Positions 51,123 through 63,400 of a stretch of 64,000 bases of DNA are shown here, piece by piece. The stretch comes from Solobacterium sp. (GTDB lineage Bacteria; Bacillota_I; Bacilli_A; Erysipelotrichales; Erysipelotrichaceae): NCBI GenBank assembly GCA_017510405.1, contig JAFWNG010000003.1, positions 39,013 through 103,012 of the forward strand, written 5' to 3'. The notes beneath the pieces were generated by a model, which did no database searches, was not told the origin of the DNA, and worked only from the letters and a program-made list of their open reading frames with translations. The position numbers were made by a program, and so were the translations under genes. How positions within the stretch are numbered: position 1 is the first letter of the stretch; each line of letters begins with the position of its first letter.

Positions 51123-51213
51123 GGAGGAATACCCAAGTGGTTGAAGGGTCCGGTCTTGAAAACCGGTAGGTCAGGAAACTGGCGCCAGGGTTCGAATCCC
51201 TGTTCCTCCGCCA
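51123..51213 (+). tRNA. tRNA-Ser (TGA)
   Basis: Class II tRNA with acceptor GGAGGAA / TTCCTCC. Loop CTTGAAA has TGA at 51157-51159, and a long variable arm follows. CCA is encoded. Confidence 0.95.
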
Positions 51214-51229
51214 TTTCTCAAAAGTTTAT

Positions 51230-51306
51230 CGCGAGGTAGAGCAGCCTGGTAGCTCGTCGGGCCCATAACCCGGAGGTCGTTGGTTCAAATCCAGCCCTCG
51301 CAACCA
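51230..51306 (+). tRNA. Initiator tRNA-fMet (CAT)
   Basis: The first acceptor pair is a C-A mismatch (CGCGAGG / CCTCGCA) and the anticodon stem has three G-C pairs (GGG / CCC), both hallmarks of the initiator. CAT is at 51264-51266. CCA is encoded. Confidence 0.95.
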
Positions 51307-51310
51307 TGAT

Positions 51311-51383
51311 GGTCCTGTAGCTCAGTAGGTAGAGCACGGCACTGAAAATGCCGGTGTCGGCAGTTCAATTCTGCCTGGGACCA
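51311..51383 (+). tRNA. tRNA-Phe (GAA)
   Basis: Acceptor GGTCCTG / TGGGACC with G-T wobbles. Loop CTGAAAA has GAA at 51344-51346. The CCA end is not encoded (CCT). Confidence 0.95.
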
Positions 51384-51387
51384 CCTT

Positions 51388-52901
<1,514 letters not shown>

Positions 52902-52904
52902 CCG

Positions 52905-52933
52905 TTGAAAAAGGCATTCTGTTGTGGTTTAAT
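52905..52933 (+). promoter_or_regulatory. Promoter of the trpS T-box transcript
   Basis: TTGAAA (52905-52910), 17-base spacer, TTTAAT (52928-52933) with extended TGG. Confidence 0.7.
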
Positions 52934-52939
52934 AAATGT

Positions 52940-53146
52940 GCGCTGACGGAGTGAAGCAGTATACGTCCCTCGTTACAGAAAGGCAGCGGCTGATGAGAGC
53001 TGCCGATACGGATGCTGTGTTGGACCTCCCGAGCATATTCGAAAGAACCGGCCGGCCCGTTATCCCGTCGAAAGTGATCCGCAAGGATAAGCAGGGTGGC
53101 ACCGCGCAGAATTATGCGTCCCTTCATGATGAAGGGACGTTTTTGT
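52940..53146 (+). promoter_or_regulatory. T-box leader controlling trpS
   Basis: It contains the consensus T-box AAGCAGGGTGGCACCGCG at 53089-53106, followed by the terminator CGTCCCTTC / GAAGGGACG plus T-run (53117-53144). The TGG within GTGTTGGACC (around 53022) is a candidate Trp specifier. It fills most of the gap between the GH1 gene and trpS. Confidence 0.9.
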
Positions 53147-53167
53147 TTCAGGGAGGAGAGATCATAT

Positions 53168-54157
53168 ATGAAACGTATGTTAAGCGGCATCAAGCCTACA
53201 GGACAGCTGCATCTCGGCAATTATATCGGTGCGCTGCGCCATTTCGTGGAAAACCAGGAAGAATATGAAATGATCGCATTCATTGCGAATCTGCACTGCA
53301 TCACCGTTCCGCAGGATCCGGATGAGCTCCGTAAGAATCTGCGTGACTGCGTTGCGCTGTATCTTGCATGCGGTCTCGACCCGAAGAAGAGCACGATCTT
53401 CCTGCAGACCGATGTCATGGAACACGCCCAGCTCGGCTTCATTATCAACTGTCATACATATCTGGGCGAGCTGAACCGCATGACCCAGTTCAAGGACAAG
53501 CAGGCAAAAGGAGAGAAGAACCTCTCCGGCGGTCTGTATACGTATCCGGCGCTGATGGCTGCGGATATCCTGATCTATGATGCGGACTATGTACCGGTCG
53601 GTGAAGACCAGAAGCAGCATGTTGAACTGTGCCGCGACGTCGCCATCCGCATGAACAACCGCTACGGCGAGCTGTTCCGCGTTCCGGAACCGGCAGTGCC
53701 GAAGGTCGGCGCCCGCATCATGTCGCTTTCCGATCCGTCGAAGAAGATGTCCAAATCCGATACGCTCGGCGACAAGGGATGCATCTATCTGCTCGACCCG
53801 CTGCCGAAAGCGCGCAAGAAGATCATGTCCGCCAAGACCGACAGCCTCGGCTGTGTCCACTATGATCCGGAAAACCAGGCAGGCATCTCCAATCTGATGC
53901 AGATCCTGTCTTCCCTGACCGGCGAATCGCTGGAAGATATCGAAAAGGACTTCGCAGGCAAAGGCTACGGCGACTTCAAGAAAGCGGTGGCTGACGCCGT
54001 ATGCGGTACGCTGGAAAAGATCCAGGCACGCTACAACGAGATCCTCGCCGGGGATATCATCGATACCACTCTGCGGGAAGGCGCAGAAAAAGCACGTGTC
54101 CTGGCATCTGCGAAACTCAACCAGGTACAGCGTGCCATCGGTATGGAGATCCGCTGA
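53168..54157 (+). CDS. trpS: Tryptophan-tRNA ligase
   Basis: The 329-residue class I synthetase has GIKPTGQLHLGNYIGAL (HIGH motif as HLGN), TDVMEHAQ, the Trp-pocket region and the KMSKS loop KKMSKSDT. The length is standard. The start at 53168 is preceded by GGGAGGAG; an in-frame extension upstream overlaps the T-box terminator and is not used. Confidence 0.97.
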   Translation: MKRMLSGIKPTGQLHLGNYIGALRHFVENQEEYEMIAFIANLHCITVPQDPDELRKNLRDCVALYLACGLDPKKSTIFLQTDVMEHAQLGFIINCHTYLGELNRMTQFKDKQAKGEKNLSGGLYTYPALMAADILIYDADYVPVGEDQKQHVELCRDVAIRMNNRYGELFRVPEPAVPKVGARIMSLSDPSKKMSKSDTLGDKGCIYLLDPLPKARKKIMSAKTDSLGCVHYDPENQAGISNLMQILSSLTGESLEDIEKDFAGKGYGDFKKAVADAVCGTLEKIQARYNEILAGDIIDTTLREGAEKARVLASAKLNQVQRAIGMEIR

Positions 54158-54220
54158 TCATCACAGATCTTGCGAAAGAAATCATAATCTGAAACAGTTT
54201 TCTGAATCCCAGGAGTATAA

Positions 54221-54288
54221 AAAACGGAGATACAGTACATCAGAAACCTGCCGCAGCAGGTCCAGATGTGAGGTGTTCTCCGTTTTTT
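54221..54288 (+). terminator. Terminator after trpS, long branched hairpin
   Basis: AAACGGAGA / TCTCCGTTT outer stem with internal helices ACATC / GATGT and ACCTGC-CGCA-GCAGGT, then TTTTTAT. It is bigger than a typical terminator. Confidence 0.75.
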
Positions 54289-54305
54289 ATTATTGTCATT
54301 TTATG

Positions 54306-54335
54306 TTCATGTATCGCAATCGGATGTGATATGAT
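54306..54335 (+). promoter_or_regulatory. Promoter of the giant surface protein gene
   Basis: Extended -10 TGA-TATGAT (hexamer 54330-54335) with a weak TTCATG (54306-54311), 18-base spacer. The leader would be about 85 bases. Confidence 0.45.
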
Positions 54336-54429
54336 TTGAAAAGAACAGATTTCTGTCGATACATTAATCGGTTTATTTTTTGAATCATAGATAACAATTA
54401 CAGGGTGATTTACTGATCAAGGGGGCTTT

Positions 54430-57400
54430 ATGAGTAAGAGAACAATTTCATCCATTTTATCTGTTTTTATGATTTTTTCGTCATGGATCCAGCCGGTCCG
54501 GGCGGAAGAACCGGAACCCATTCCGGAAGATGCAGCTGGGGAAGCAGCTGAACTTTTGAATGGTTCCTATGAGAATCTGAATTATGAGGTGACAGGAGAT
54601 ACCGTTCAGATTACAGGGTATACAGGAGAACCGGTTAATCTGACAATTCCGGATACGATCGATGGACTTCCGGTAGATACGATCGGCAGTTCAGCATTTT
54701 CAAACTGCGATACGCTTCAAAGCGTTTCTATTCCGGATACTGTTACAACAATTTCCAATTCTGCATTCTATGGCTGTTCCAGTCTTGCGGAAGTGACACT
54801 GGAGGAAGGTCTCGTTACTATTGGAAATAATGCGTTCCAGTATTGCAATCAATTGCGTCGTATCGTCATACCCGACAGTGTAAGAAGCATTGGGTCAGAA
54901 GCTTTTTCAAATTGTGACCTGAGAACTGCAATTCTTCCTGATGGAATCACAAGTCTTCCTGAGTATCTGTTTATGGGAAACTCAGGAATGATGGCAGTAG
55001 TCATACCGAGTTCAGTGACTACAATTTCGTCGTATGCGTTTGGATGGATCCACGATATTAAAAAAGTCGTTTATAAAGGAACTCCGGAACAATGGAATGG
55101 CATCAGTATCTGGGACGGAAACGAGTTTAATAATTTTGAGATACAGTATGAAGGTGAACCTGCTGAAGTTATCCTGAACCAAACAGAACTGACGACAGAA
55201 ATAGAGAGTACTTTCCAGCTGAAGGCTGTCCTGACAGATGATCAGTTATCCGAAGGTCCTTTCGTCTGGTCCAGCAGTGATGAAAGTGTGGCTGCAGTTG
55301 ATGAAACCGGTATGGTGACAGGTATCGGCCGCGGCAATGCAGTAATTACCGCGGCTACACAGGATGGATCCGTTTCTGCAGAATGTACGGTTAAGGTGAC
55401 CGGGCCAACTTCAACCGGCACGTATGAGCATCTGACATACCGGATCTATCATGACGAAGTCTCAATTCAGAAGTTTGATAATGAAGTTGAATCCGTTGTG
55501 ATTCCAGAAGAAATTGAAGGATATCCTGTAATAAGTATTAATGCAAATGCTTTTGAAAACTGTGACCGGCTCGTTTCCGTTGTGATGCCGGACGGGGTTA
55601 CAAATCTTGATTGGATGCAGTTTTCAAATTGTACGAATCTGAAAGAAGTGCACTTGCCGGCTGGTCTTACCAGTTTGGGAAGTTCTGTATTTCAGAACTG
55701 TACAAGCCTTGAAGAAATCACGATTCCTGACGAAGTGACAAGTATCGGTTTAGGTTCTTTTTATGGCTGTACTGGTCTGAAGAGTGTTCATATTCCAGCA
55801 GACGTGACGGTAATACAGGATTATGCTTTTAACTCCTGCGACGCATTGGAGTTTATCTATTTCGGCGGCACGGAAGAACAATGGAGCCAGGTTTCTATTC
55901 AAAATAATAATCAGCCTCTGTATTCAGCGACTGTTATAGCGTCTGATACGACAGCCGGTATCCGTTTAAACAGTACTTCACTGAATTTAAATATCGGCGA
56001 TACGTATCAGCTGTCTGCCCACATCATTCTGGATGAAGAGGAAGAAAATGTATTTACCTGGACCAGCAGTGATCCGTCTGTTGCATCTGTAGATAATGAA
56101 GGTCTCGTCACAGCCGCAGGGAAAGGTGATGCCAGGATCACTGTGCAGACCACAAGCGGCAAGTACAGTGCGGCCTGTGATATTACTGTAATTAAACCGA
56201 TCATATATGGAAATGACGGTTCGTTTAATTACAAAATTCAGGATGATGAAGTTACTATCACCTCATTAGTCAGCGATGCAGGATTAAATGATGCGGTCAT
56301 TCCGGATGAGATTCAGGGTTATCCTGTTACAGGAATCGAGAACAGTGCTTTTTCGGGCAAAACAGAACTGTCATCTGTCACACTGCCGTCAACTCTCAGA
56401 TGGATCGGTTCAAATGCGTTCTCCGGTTGTTTCGGTCTGACGAATATTTCGATTCCTGACGGGCTTGAATCTATTGGAGATTATGCATTCACTAACTGTT
56501 CTTCCCTGAAAAGAATCGTTCTGCCGAACAGTGTAACCAGTATCGGTAAAGAACTGTTTACAGACTGTTTTTCCTTGAAAACAGCAGTTCTTCCGGATGG
56601 AATCACAGTTATTCCTGATCAGCTATTCTATAACTCAGCCTTAAAAGCTGTTGTCATACCTGCTTCGGTTACAGAGATATCTTACTATGCATTAGGGTTT
56701 ATTAATCTTCAGGCAATTGTTTTCAAGGGGACATCAAAACAGTGGAACAATATTACCCTTGGAGAAGGAAATGAGTTCAGCAGCAGTATTATCCATTTCA
56801 AAGATGATCCTGCCGAGATCATCCTGAACTATACAAATATTATTACTGAAATGGAGAATACCTTTCAGTTGTCTGCTTTCCTGACAAATGAAACGTTATT
56901 TGATGGTCCTTTTAACTGGTCCAGCAGTGATGAAAATGTGGCTTCGGTTGACGAAACCGGTATGGTGACAGGTATCGGCCGCGGCAATGCGGTGATTACG
57001 GCATCGACGCCGGACGGGACGTATTCCGCAGAATGTACAGTAAAAGTGACTGGACCGACTTCAGCCGGCACGTATGAGCATCTGACATACCGGATCTATC
57101 ATGACGAAGTCTCAATTGAGAAGTTTGATAATGAAGTTGAATCTGTTGTGATTCCTGAAGAGATCGAGGGCTATCCTGTAACAGGTATTTATTCAAATGC
57201 TTTTGAAAACTGTGACAGGCTCGTTTCCGTTGTGATGCCGGACAGGGTCACAAATCTTAATTGGATGCAGTTTTCAAATTGTACGAATCTGAAAGAAGTG
57301 CACTTGCCGGCTGGTCTTACCAGTGTGGGAGATTCTGTATTTCAGAACTGTACAAGTCTTGAAGAAATCACGATTCCGGACGGAGTCACAAGTATCGGCA

Positions 57401-60400
57401 ACGGAGCATTTTATGGATGCTCCGGACTGAAGTGTGTTGCTATACCGGATAGTGTGTCTCTGATCAATAATGATGCGTTTAATTCATGTAATGCTCTGGA
57501 ATATCTCATATACAGCGGTACAAAGGATCAATGGTATTCAACTATGGTTTATTCCGGCAATAGTCCTTTATCTTCGTGCACTCTTATAACGTCGGAAACC
57601 GAACCGGGTGTCATTCTGAGGCAGACGGCGCTGTCATTAACAGTAGGGGACACCTCTCAGCTGTCCGCACGCATCATCAAGGATGAAGACGAGGAAAAGA
57701 CTTTAGAATGGAGCAGCAGTGATCCGACCGTGGCCTCTGTAAGCAACGATGGTCTGGTCACAGCTGTGGGAAAAGGAACTGCCAGGATCACAGTTCAGAC
57801 TGTAAGCGGTAAATACAGTGCATATTGTGATGTTACTGTATCGTCTCCGGTCATAAATGGAAATGACGGTACCTATAATTACAGAATTCAGGATGATGAA
57901 GTGACAATTATATCCATGAGTTCCGGAAAAACAGAAGCAGTCATTCCGGATGAGATTGAAGGATATCCGGTCACAGGTATTGCGGATGAGGCATTTAAGA
58001 ATCATTCGGAGCTTACATCTGTTACACTGCCGTCAAATCTCAGATGGATCGGTACATATGCGTTTTACTGCTGTTCTGGCCTGAAAGAGATTACATTCCC
58101 CGATGGTCTTGAGTCTATCGGACAACTTGCTTTCACTGCATGTCAGTTAGAACGTATCGTTCTGCCTGAGAGTGTGACAAGTATTGGAGATAGTGCATTC
58201 AGCAGCAATAATCTGAAAACTGCTGTTATCTCAGGCGGAATTACAGAATTTCCTGGTGATCTGTTCTGGTCAAATGGAAATCTGATTGCAATCGTTATAC
58301 CGGATACAGTAACCACGATTGTTTCCAGAGCGTTCACAACGCTTTCCAGCCTGAAAAAGATTGTTTATAAGGGAACCCGGGAACAATGGGAGAATATCAA
58401 TATTGCCGAAGACAGCGAACTGGGTGATACTGCAGTTCAGTATAAAGGTGAACCTGCCTCAATTATTCTGAATACTACAGAAAAGCTGACTGAAATGGAA
58501 CAGTCGTTCCAGCTCATAGCAGTTCTGACCGATGAAGTATTGACTGACGGACCATTCGTATGGTCCAGCAGCGATGAAAGTATCGCTGCTGTTGATGAAA
58601 ACGGAAAGGTCACAGGAATCGGCCGCGGAACCGCAGTGATCACAGTATCAACACAGGATGGTGCGTATTCTTCAGAATGCACGGTAAACGTAACAGGGCC
58701 GACTACGACCGGCACAATTGATCATCTGACATACAGGATCTATCACGATGAAGTCACGATCCAGTCTTTTGATAATGAGGTTTCGTCTGTCGTTATACCT
58801 GATACGATCGAAGACTGTCCTGTTACAGGCATCGAAGCCGGTGCATTCAGAAACTGTGATAAACTCACAGAAGTCACAATTCCTGAAAGTATCAATAAAG
58901 TAGCGAATCTTGTTTTCCAGGGATGTTCAAATCTTGAATCTGTTCATCTGCCATCCACGCTGACTTCTATCGGCTCGCAGGCATTCGAGAAATGTACACA
59001 ACTCAGCAGCATAACTATTCCGGAAGGAACGAGTTCAATTGGCTCCGGTGCATTCTCCGGATGTACAAGTCTTGTTGAAATAACAATTCCTGACTCCATC
59101 ACTGAAATAACGAATAATCCATTTGCAGGATGCACAGGTCTTCAGAGAATTATTGTTTCAGAAAACTCTTCGTCTTATTCCTCAACAGATGGTGTTCTGA
59201 TGGATAAGGCAAAAACGAAACTGATCTCGTATCCGGCAGGGAAAACAGGCGCTTATGAGATTCCTTCGTCTATTGTCGAAATCGGTAATGAGAGTTTTTC
59301 CGATTCGCCTGTTTCGGAACTGATCATTCCTGATTCGGTAACCGCAATTGGGTCTCTTGCATTCAGAAACTGCGGCAATCTGAAATGTGTCCGCCTTCCA
59401 AAAGGACTGACACAGGTGAGTATAAGTGCTTTCTACGGGGCGGGACTGGAACATATTGCTCTTCCGGATTCGGTAGAATACATCAGGAATTCCGCATTTG
59501 CCAGAACTGCTAGTCTGCAGAGTATTGTTATTCCGGAAAGTGTTAAGGAAATCTATTCCTTCATCTGGGGTACTGCATTTACGGGAAGCAGTCTTTCGAC
59601 GGTATATTATACCGGTACAGAATCTTCCTGGGATACGCTTATAAACAGATTCCCAAGTTCAGACCCGATCCGTAAGGCAAATGTTATTTATGTAGAACAG
59701 TCCGGCGGCCTGAAATACTATTCGGATGATATCGGAGTAACGATTATTGACTGCGATCCTTCATTGCGAGAAGTTCGTATTCCTGCTCAGATCAACGGCA
59801 AGGAAGTTATCAACGTAGCCAACTACGCATTCTATGGATGCCGTGATCTTGAAAAAGTAATCTATGAAGATACGAAAGAAGAATGGGCTGCGATAAACAT
59901 TGGCATCGGAAATGAAGAATTGATACAGAAAGTCCGGTGCAGGGGGGACGTCTACGGTATCTCTCTGGATCGTGAAAAGATGGCGATCGCCGAAGGAGAT
60001 CATTTTACACTGAACGCTGCTGTTGTTCCGGAAGACGCGAATGACCGTTCGGTGAAGTGGAGCAGCAGTGATGAGAGTATCGTAACAGTGACAGATAACG
60101 GTACTGTTTTCGGCCTGTCAATGGGCACTGCGATCGTAACGGCTGAAACAACAGACGGCGGATTTAAAGCAACATGTGTCGTTACTGTCAAGGATCTGGT
60201 ATATCCTCAGTCGATTCAGCTGGACAGAGATAAAATGATGATCCGCGTCGGCGGCACGGACACTCTTCAGGGACAGGTTCTGCCGGCGAATGCAGATAAT
60301 CCGGAACTCTACTGGGTCAGCTCTGATCCGGAAATTGCTACCGTTGATGAAAACGGAACAGTGACCGGAAAGGCTGTCGGTACATCAGAAATAACTGCTC

Positions 60401-63400
60401 AGACATATAACGGAGCAGTGAAATCTGTATGTACAGTGACCGTACGTGACATTATTGATCAGCTGAGTTTTGTCAGCGCATATGCAACAGCTGTTGTTGG
60501 CGAAACGACAAGTCTCCAGTATGATGTCTCTCCGATGCCGAACGGCAGTTCTTATCCGATTGAAGTGACTGTAAGTGATGAAAATATCGCAGAGGCCGAA
60601 AACACAGCATGGGGAGCAGTCCGTGCAACCTGGAAACAGACCGGAACTGTTCGGATTAAGATATCGTATGGAAATCTGTCTGATGAGATTACGGTTGATG
60701 TTGTAGAAGGAGACTACGCACAGAGCATTTCAAACGAAGAAGGTAATATAGTGCTTTCTCCGACAGAAACAAAGCAGCTTACTTATTCACTGGATCACGA
60801 TGCGAAAGATGAAAAAGTAAAATGGTATTCGACAGACAGTTCGGAAAAAATCATATCTGTATCGGATAAAGGTCTGTTAAAAGCCAATGGTTACGGCAAC
60901 AGCACTGTTTACGCTGTGATAACGAACGGCAAATACACGACTTATATGGTTACCGTCAATGCTCCGGTAAATGCAATTTCATGTTCAAAGGAATCATTCT
61001 TAATTGAATACGGGTCAAAGTACGGCGTTTATGTTCCGGATTATCTCACGATCGATTCTGAGTTCTTCGATCTGTATTCACTGGAATATGAGATACAGGA
61101 TGAATCTGTAGCAAAGATTACCCAGGAAGGCTATCTGAACGGAAAAGGTGTCGGGACAACGCAGCTGACAATTAAAGCCGGCGATAAATCAATCATTGTT
61201 CCGATACAGGTCTATGATGCCGAATCACCGACCGGTCTGAAAACTGAGCATGAAGATGTGACTGTTTTCCGGAATGCTGTAACACCGATCTCTGTCGGTT
61301 ACTTACCGGAAACGGCCCAGAAAGACACGGTCTGGACCGTGGAAGATGAGACGGTTGCGTCGATCCAGTCCTCAAATATGGATACGGCTGACATCCTGGG
61401 AGTAAGCCCGGGCACAACGACCGTAACAGCAGTATCCGGTGTTAATTCCAATATCATAAAAACCTTTACAGTCACTGTTTCCGAGGATGAAATGGATGGT
61501 AAAGACTTTGATCTGAACATCTTTGTTGGAGAACGTCCTGCAAAGTTCGGATCACAGGTACCGTCGGGAATGTCTTCATCCATAACAGATGTGCCGAAAG
61601 TTGATGGAAATTATCTTCTGTATGTCGGTAAATCTTACTTGCTTGGAATCGATGTCACTATTACAGGGCAGCATCCTGCAAGAAGCTTTTTGAACAATAC
61701 AGATAAAAAACTCAATGACACCGGACTGTTCAGTGCATCGCTTTATGCCGGCGGAGCCAGTGTTTATAACGGAATCTGGAATGAAGGGTTCAACTGGTTT
61801 GTAAATCCGGTGGCTCCAGGCAGTGTAACGATTCAGCTGTATCCAGGATGTGAAGAACTCAGTTTCATTGTGATGGATGTAGAGAGCGGACAGCCGGAGA
61901 TCAATGCGGATGGTATTGACAATGAATCTGTTGTTAATGCTCTGAACAATATTACAGATCTTGGACTGTCAGGAGTGCTTTCTTCACAGCTGGATTGCCA
62001 GGGAGTTGTTGAATCATCCGAACTGGAAGAAACAATTGTTGATCAATACGATAATGAGAAGGGGTCTGTAAAAGTCGAGACGTATCTGGACATTAAGGCG
62101 GATGATCTGATCCAGACAGAAGACGAAACGGCACTGACGCTGGATATCACACCTAAATACCGCATTGTTTCTGAAACAGAAGGCGGAGAGCAGGAGATCC
62201 TTAATGAAGGAACCGTAGATGTTAATACACCTGTTTCTATGGCGATTCCTACCGGAGATCTGTTTGAAGACTCTTCCGAGGTTTATATCGAACATCAGAA
62301 AGATACTGGTGAGACCTATGAGTATAACGGAAGCGTTAAGAATGGCGCTGCAGAGTTTGTAAACTACAACGGATTCAGTATATTTAAGATCACCAATATC
62401 AGCAAAGCGGTCGTCAGAGTCAATCAGACAGGATATCTGACGATTGAAGATGCACTGAAAGATCTGGAAGATAACGGTACTCTGATTATTGAGAATGGTA
62501 TCGAAGATAATGCAGAGATTTTCATAGACCATGAAATGTCCTTCTATCTCGTTAATGAGACCGGAAAGACCATTACTGTAACTGCTCCAAAAGGATATAC
62601 AGTAACAGAAGAAAATGGTCTGTATACGATTACAGATACACGCATTCGTGTTGAAAGCGTTGCACTGAATGTTGAAACGCTGCTTCTGAATAAAAATGAA
62701 ACATTCGTATTAACGCCGACGATACTCCCGGAGAACGTAACAGATCCGTCTGTGACCTGGTCATCCAGCGATCCGACAGTTGCGGCAGTTGACGAGACTG
62801 GTAAAGTGACCGCGGTGAAGAGCGGAAGGACAACGATCACAGTCACGACGACAGACGGTGAGAAGACGGCAGAGTGCGCAGTCACAGTCGTAACCCCTGT
62901 TGAAGGAATAACACTGGAAACAACAGAGAGAACTCTGGAACGTGGTGAGACTTTCGAACTTAAAGCAACAGTAACACCGGCAGATGCGGATGATCAGAGT
63001 GTAACGTGGACATCGAGCGATCCGACAATAGCGGCTGTGGATGAGAACGGTAAAGTGACAGCAGTGAAGAGTGGAATCGCCGTCATTACTGCGACAACGA
63101 CTGATGGTGAAATGAAAGCCACATGCACAGTGACAGTCATTACATCCGTACAGAGTGTATCTCTCAGTGAAACGTCAAAGACAATTACAAAAGGCGAAAC
63201 ATTTACACTTGAGGTGACGATCGAACCTGAAGACGCGGATGAAAAAGCAGTTACCTGGGAATCGAGCGATGAAAGTATTGCTATTGTCGATGATATGGGA
63301 AATGTCACAGCGATCGAAAGCGGTGAAGCAACGATCACAGTAACTACGGTATCGGGCAGAAAGACCGCAGAATGCAAAGTCACAGTCATCACCCCGGTAA

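Noticed and set aside
50937..51306. All three CAT-anticodon tRNAs as methionine tRNAs
   Set aside because: The one at 51043-51116 looks like tRNA-Ile2 and the one at 51230-51306 has initiator features, so only 50937-51013 is taken as elongator Met; the Ile2 call needs a check for TilS identity elements.
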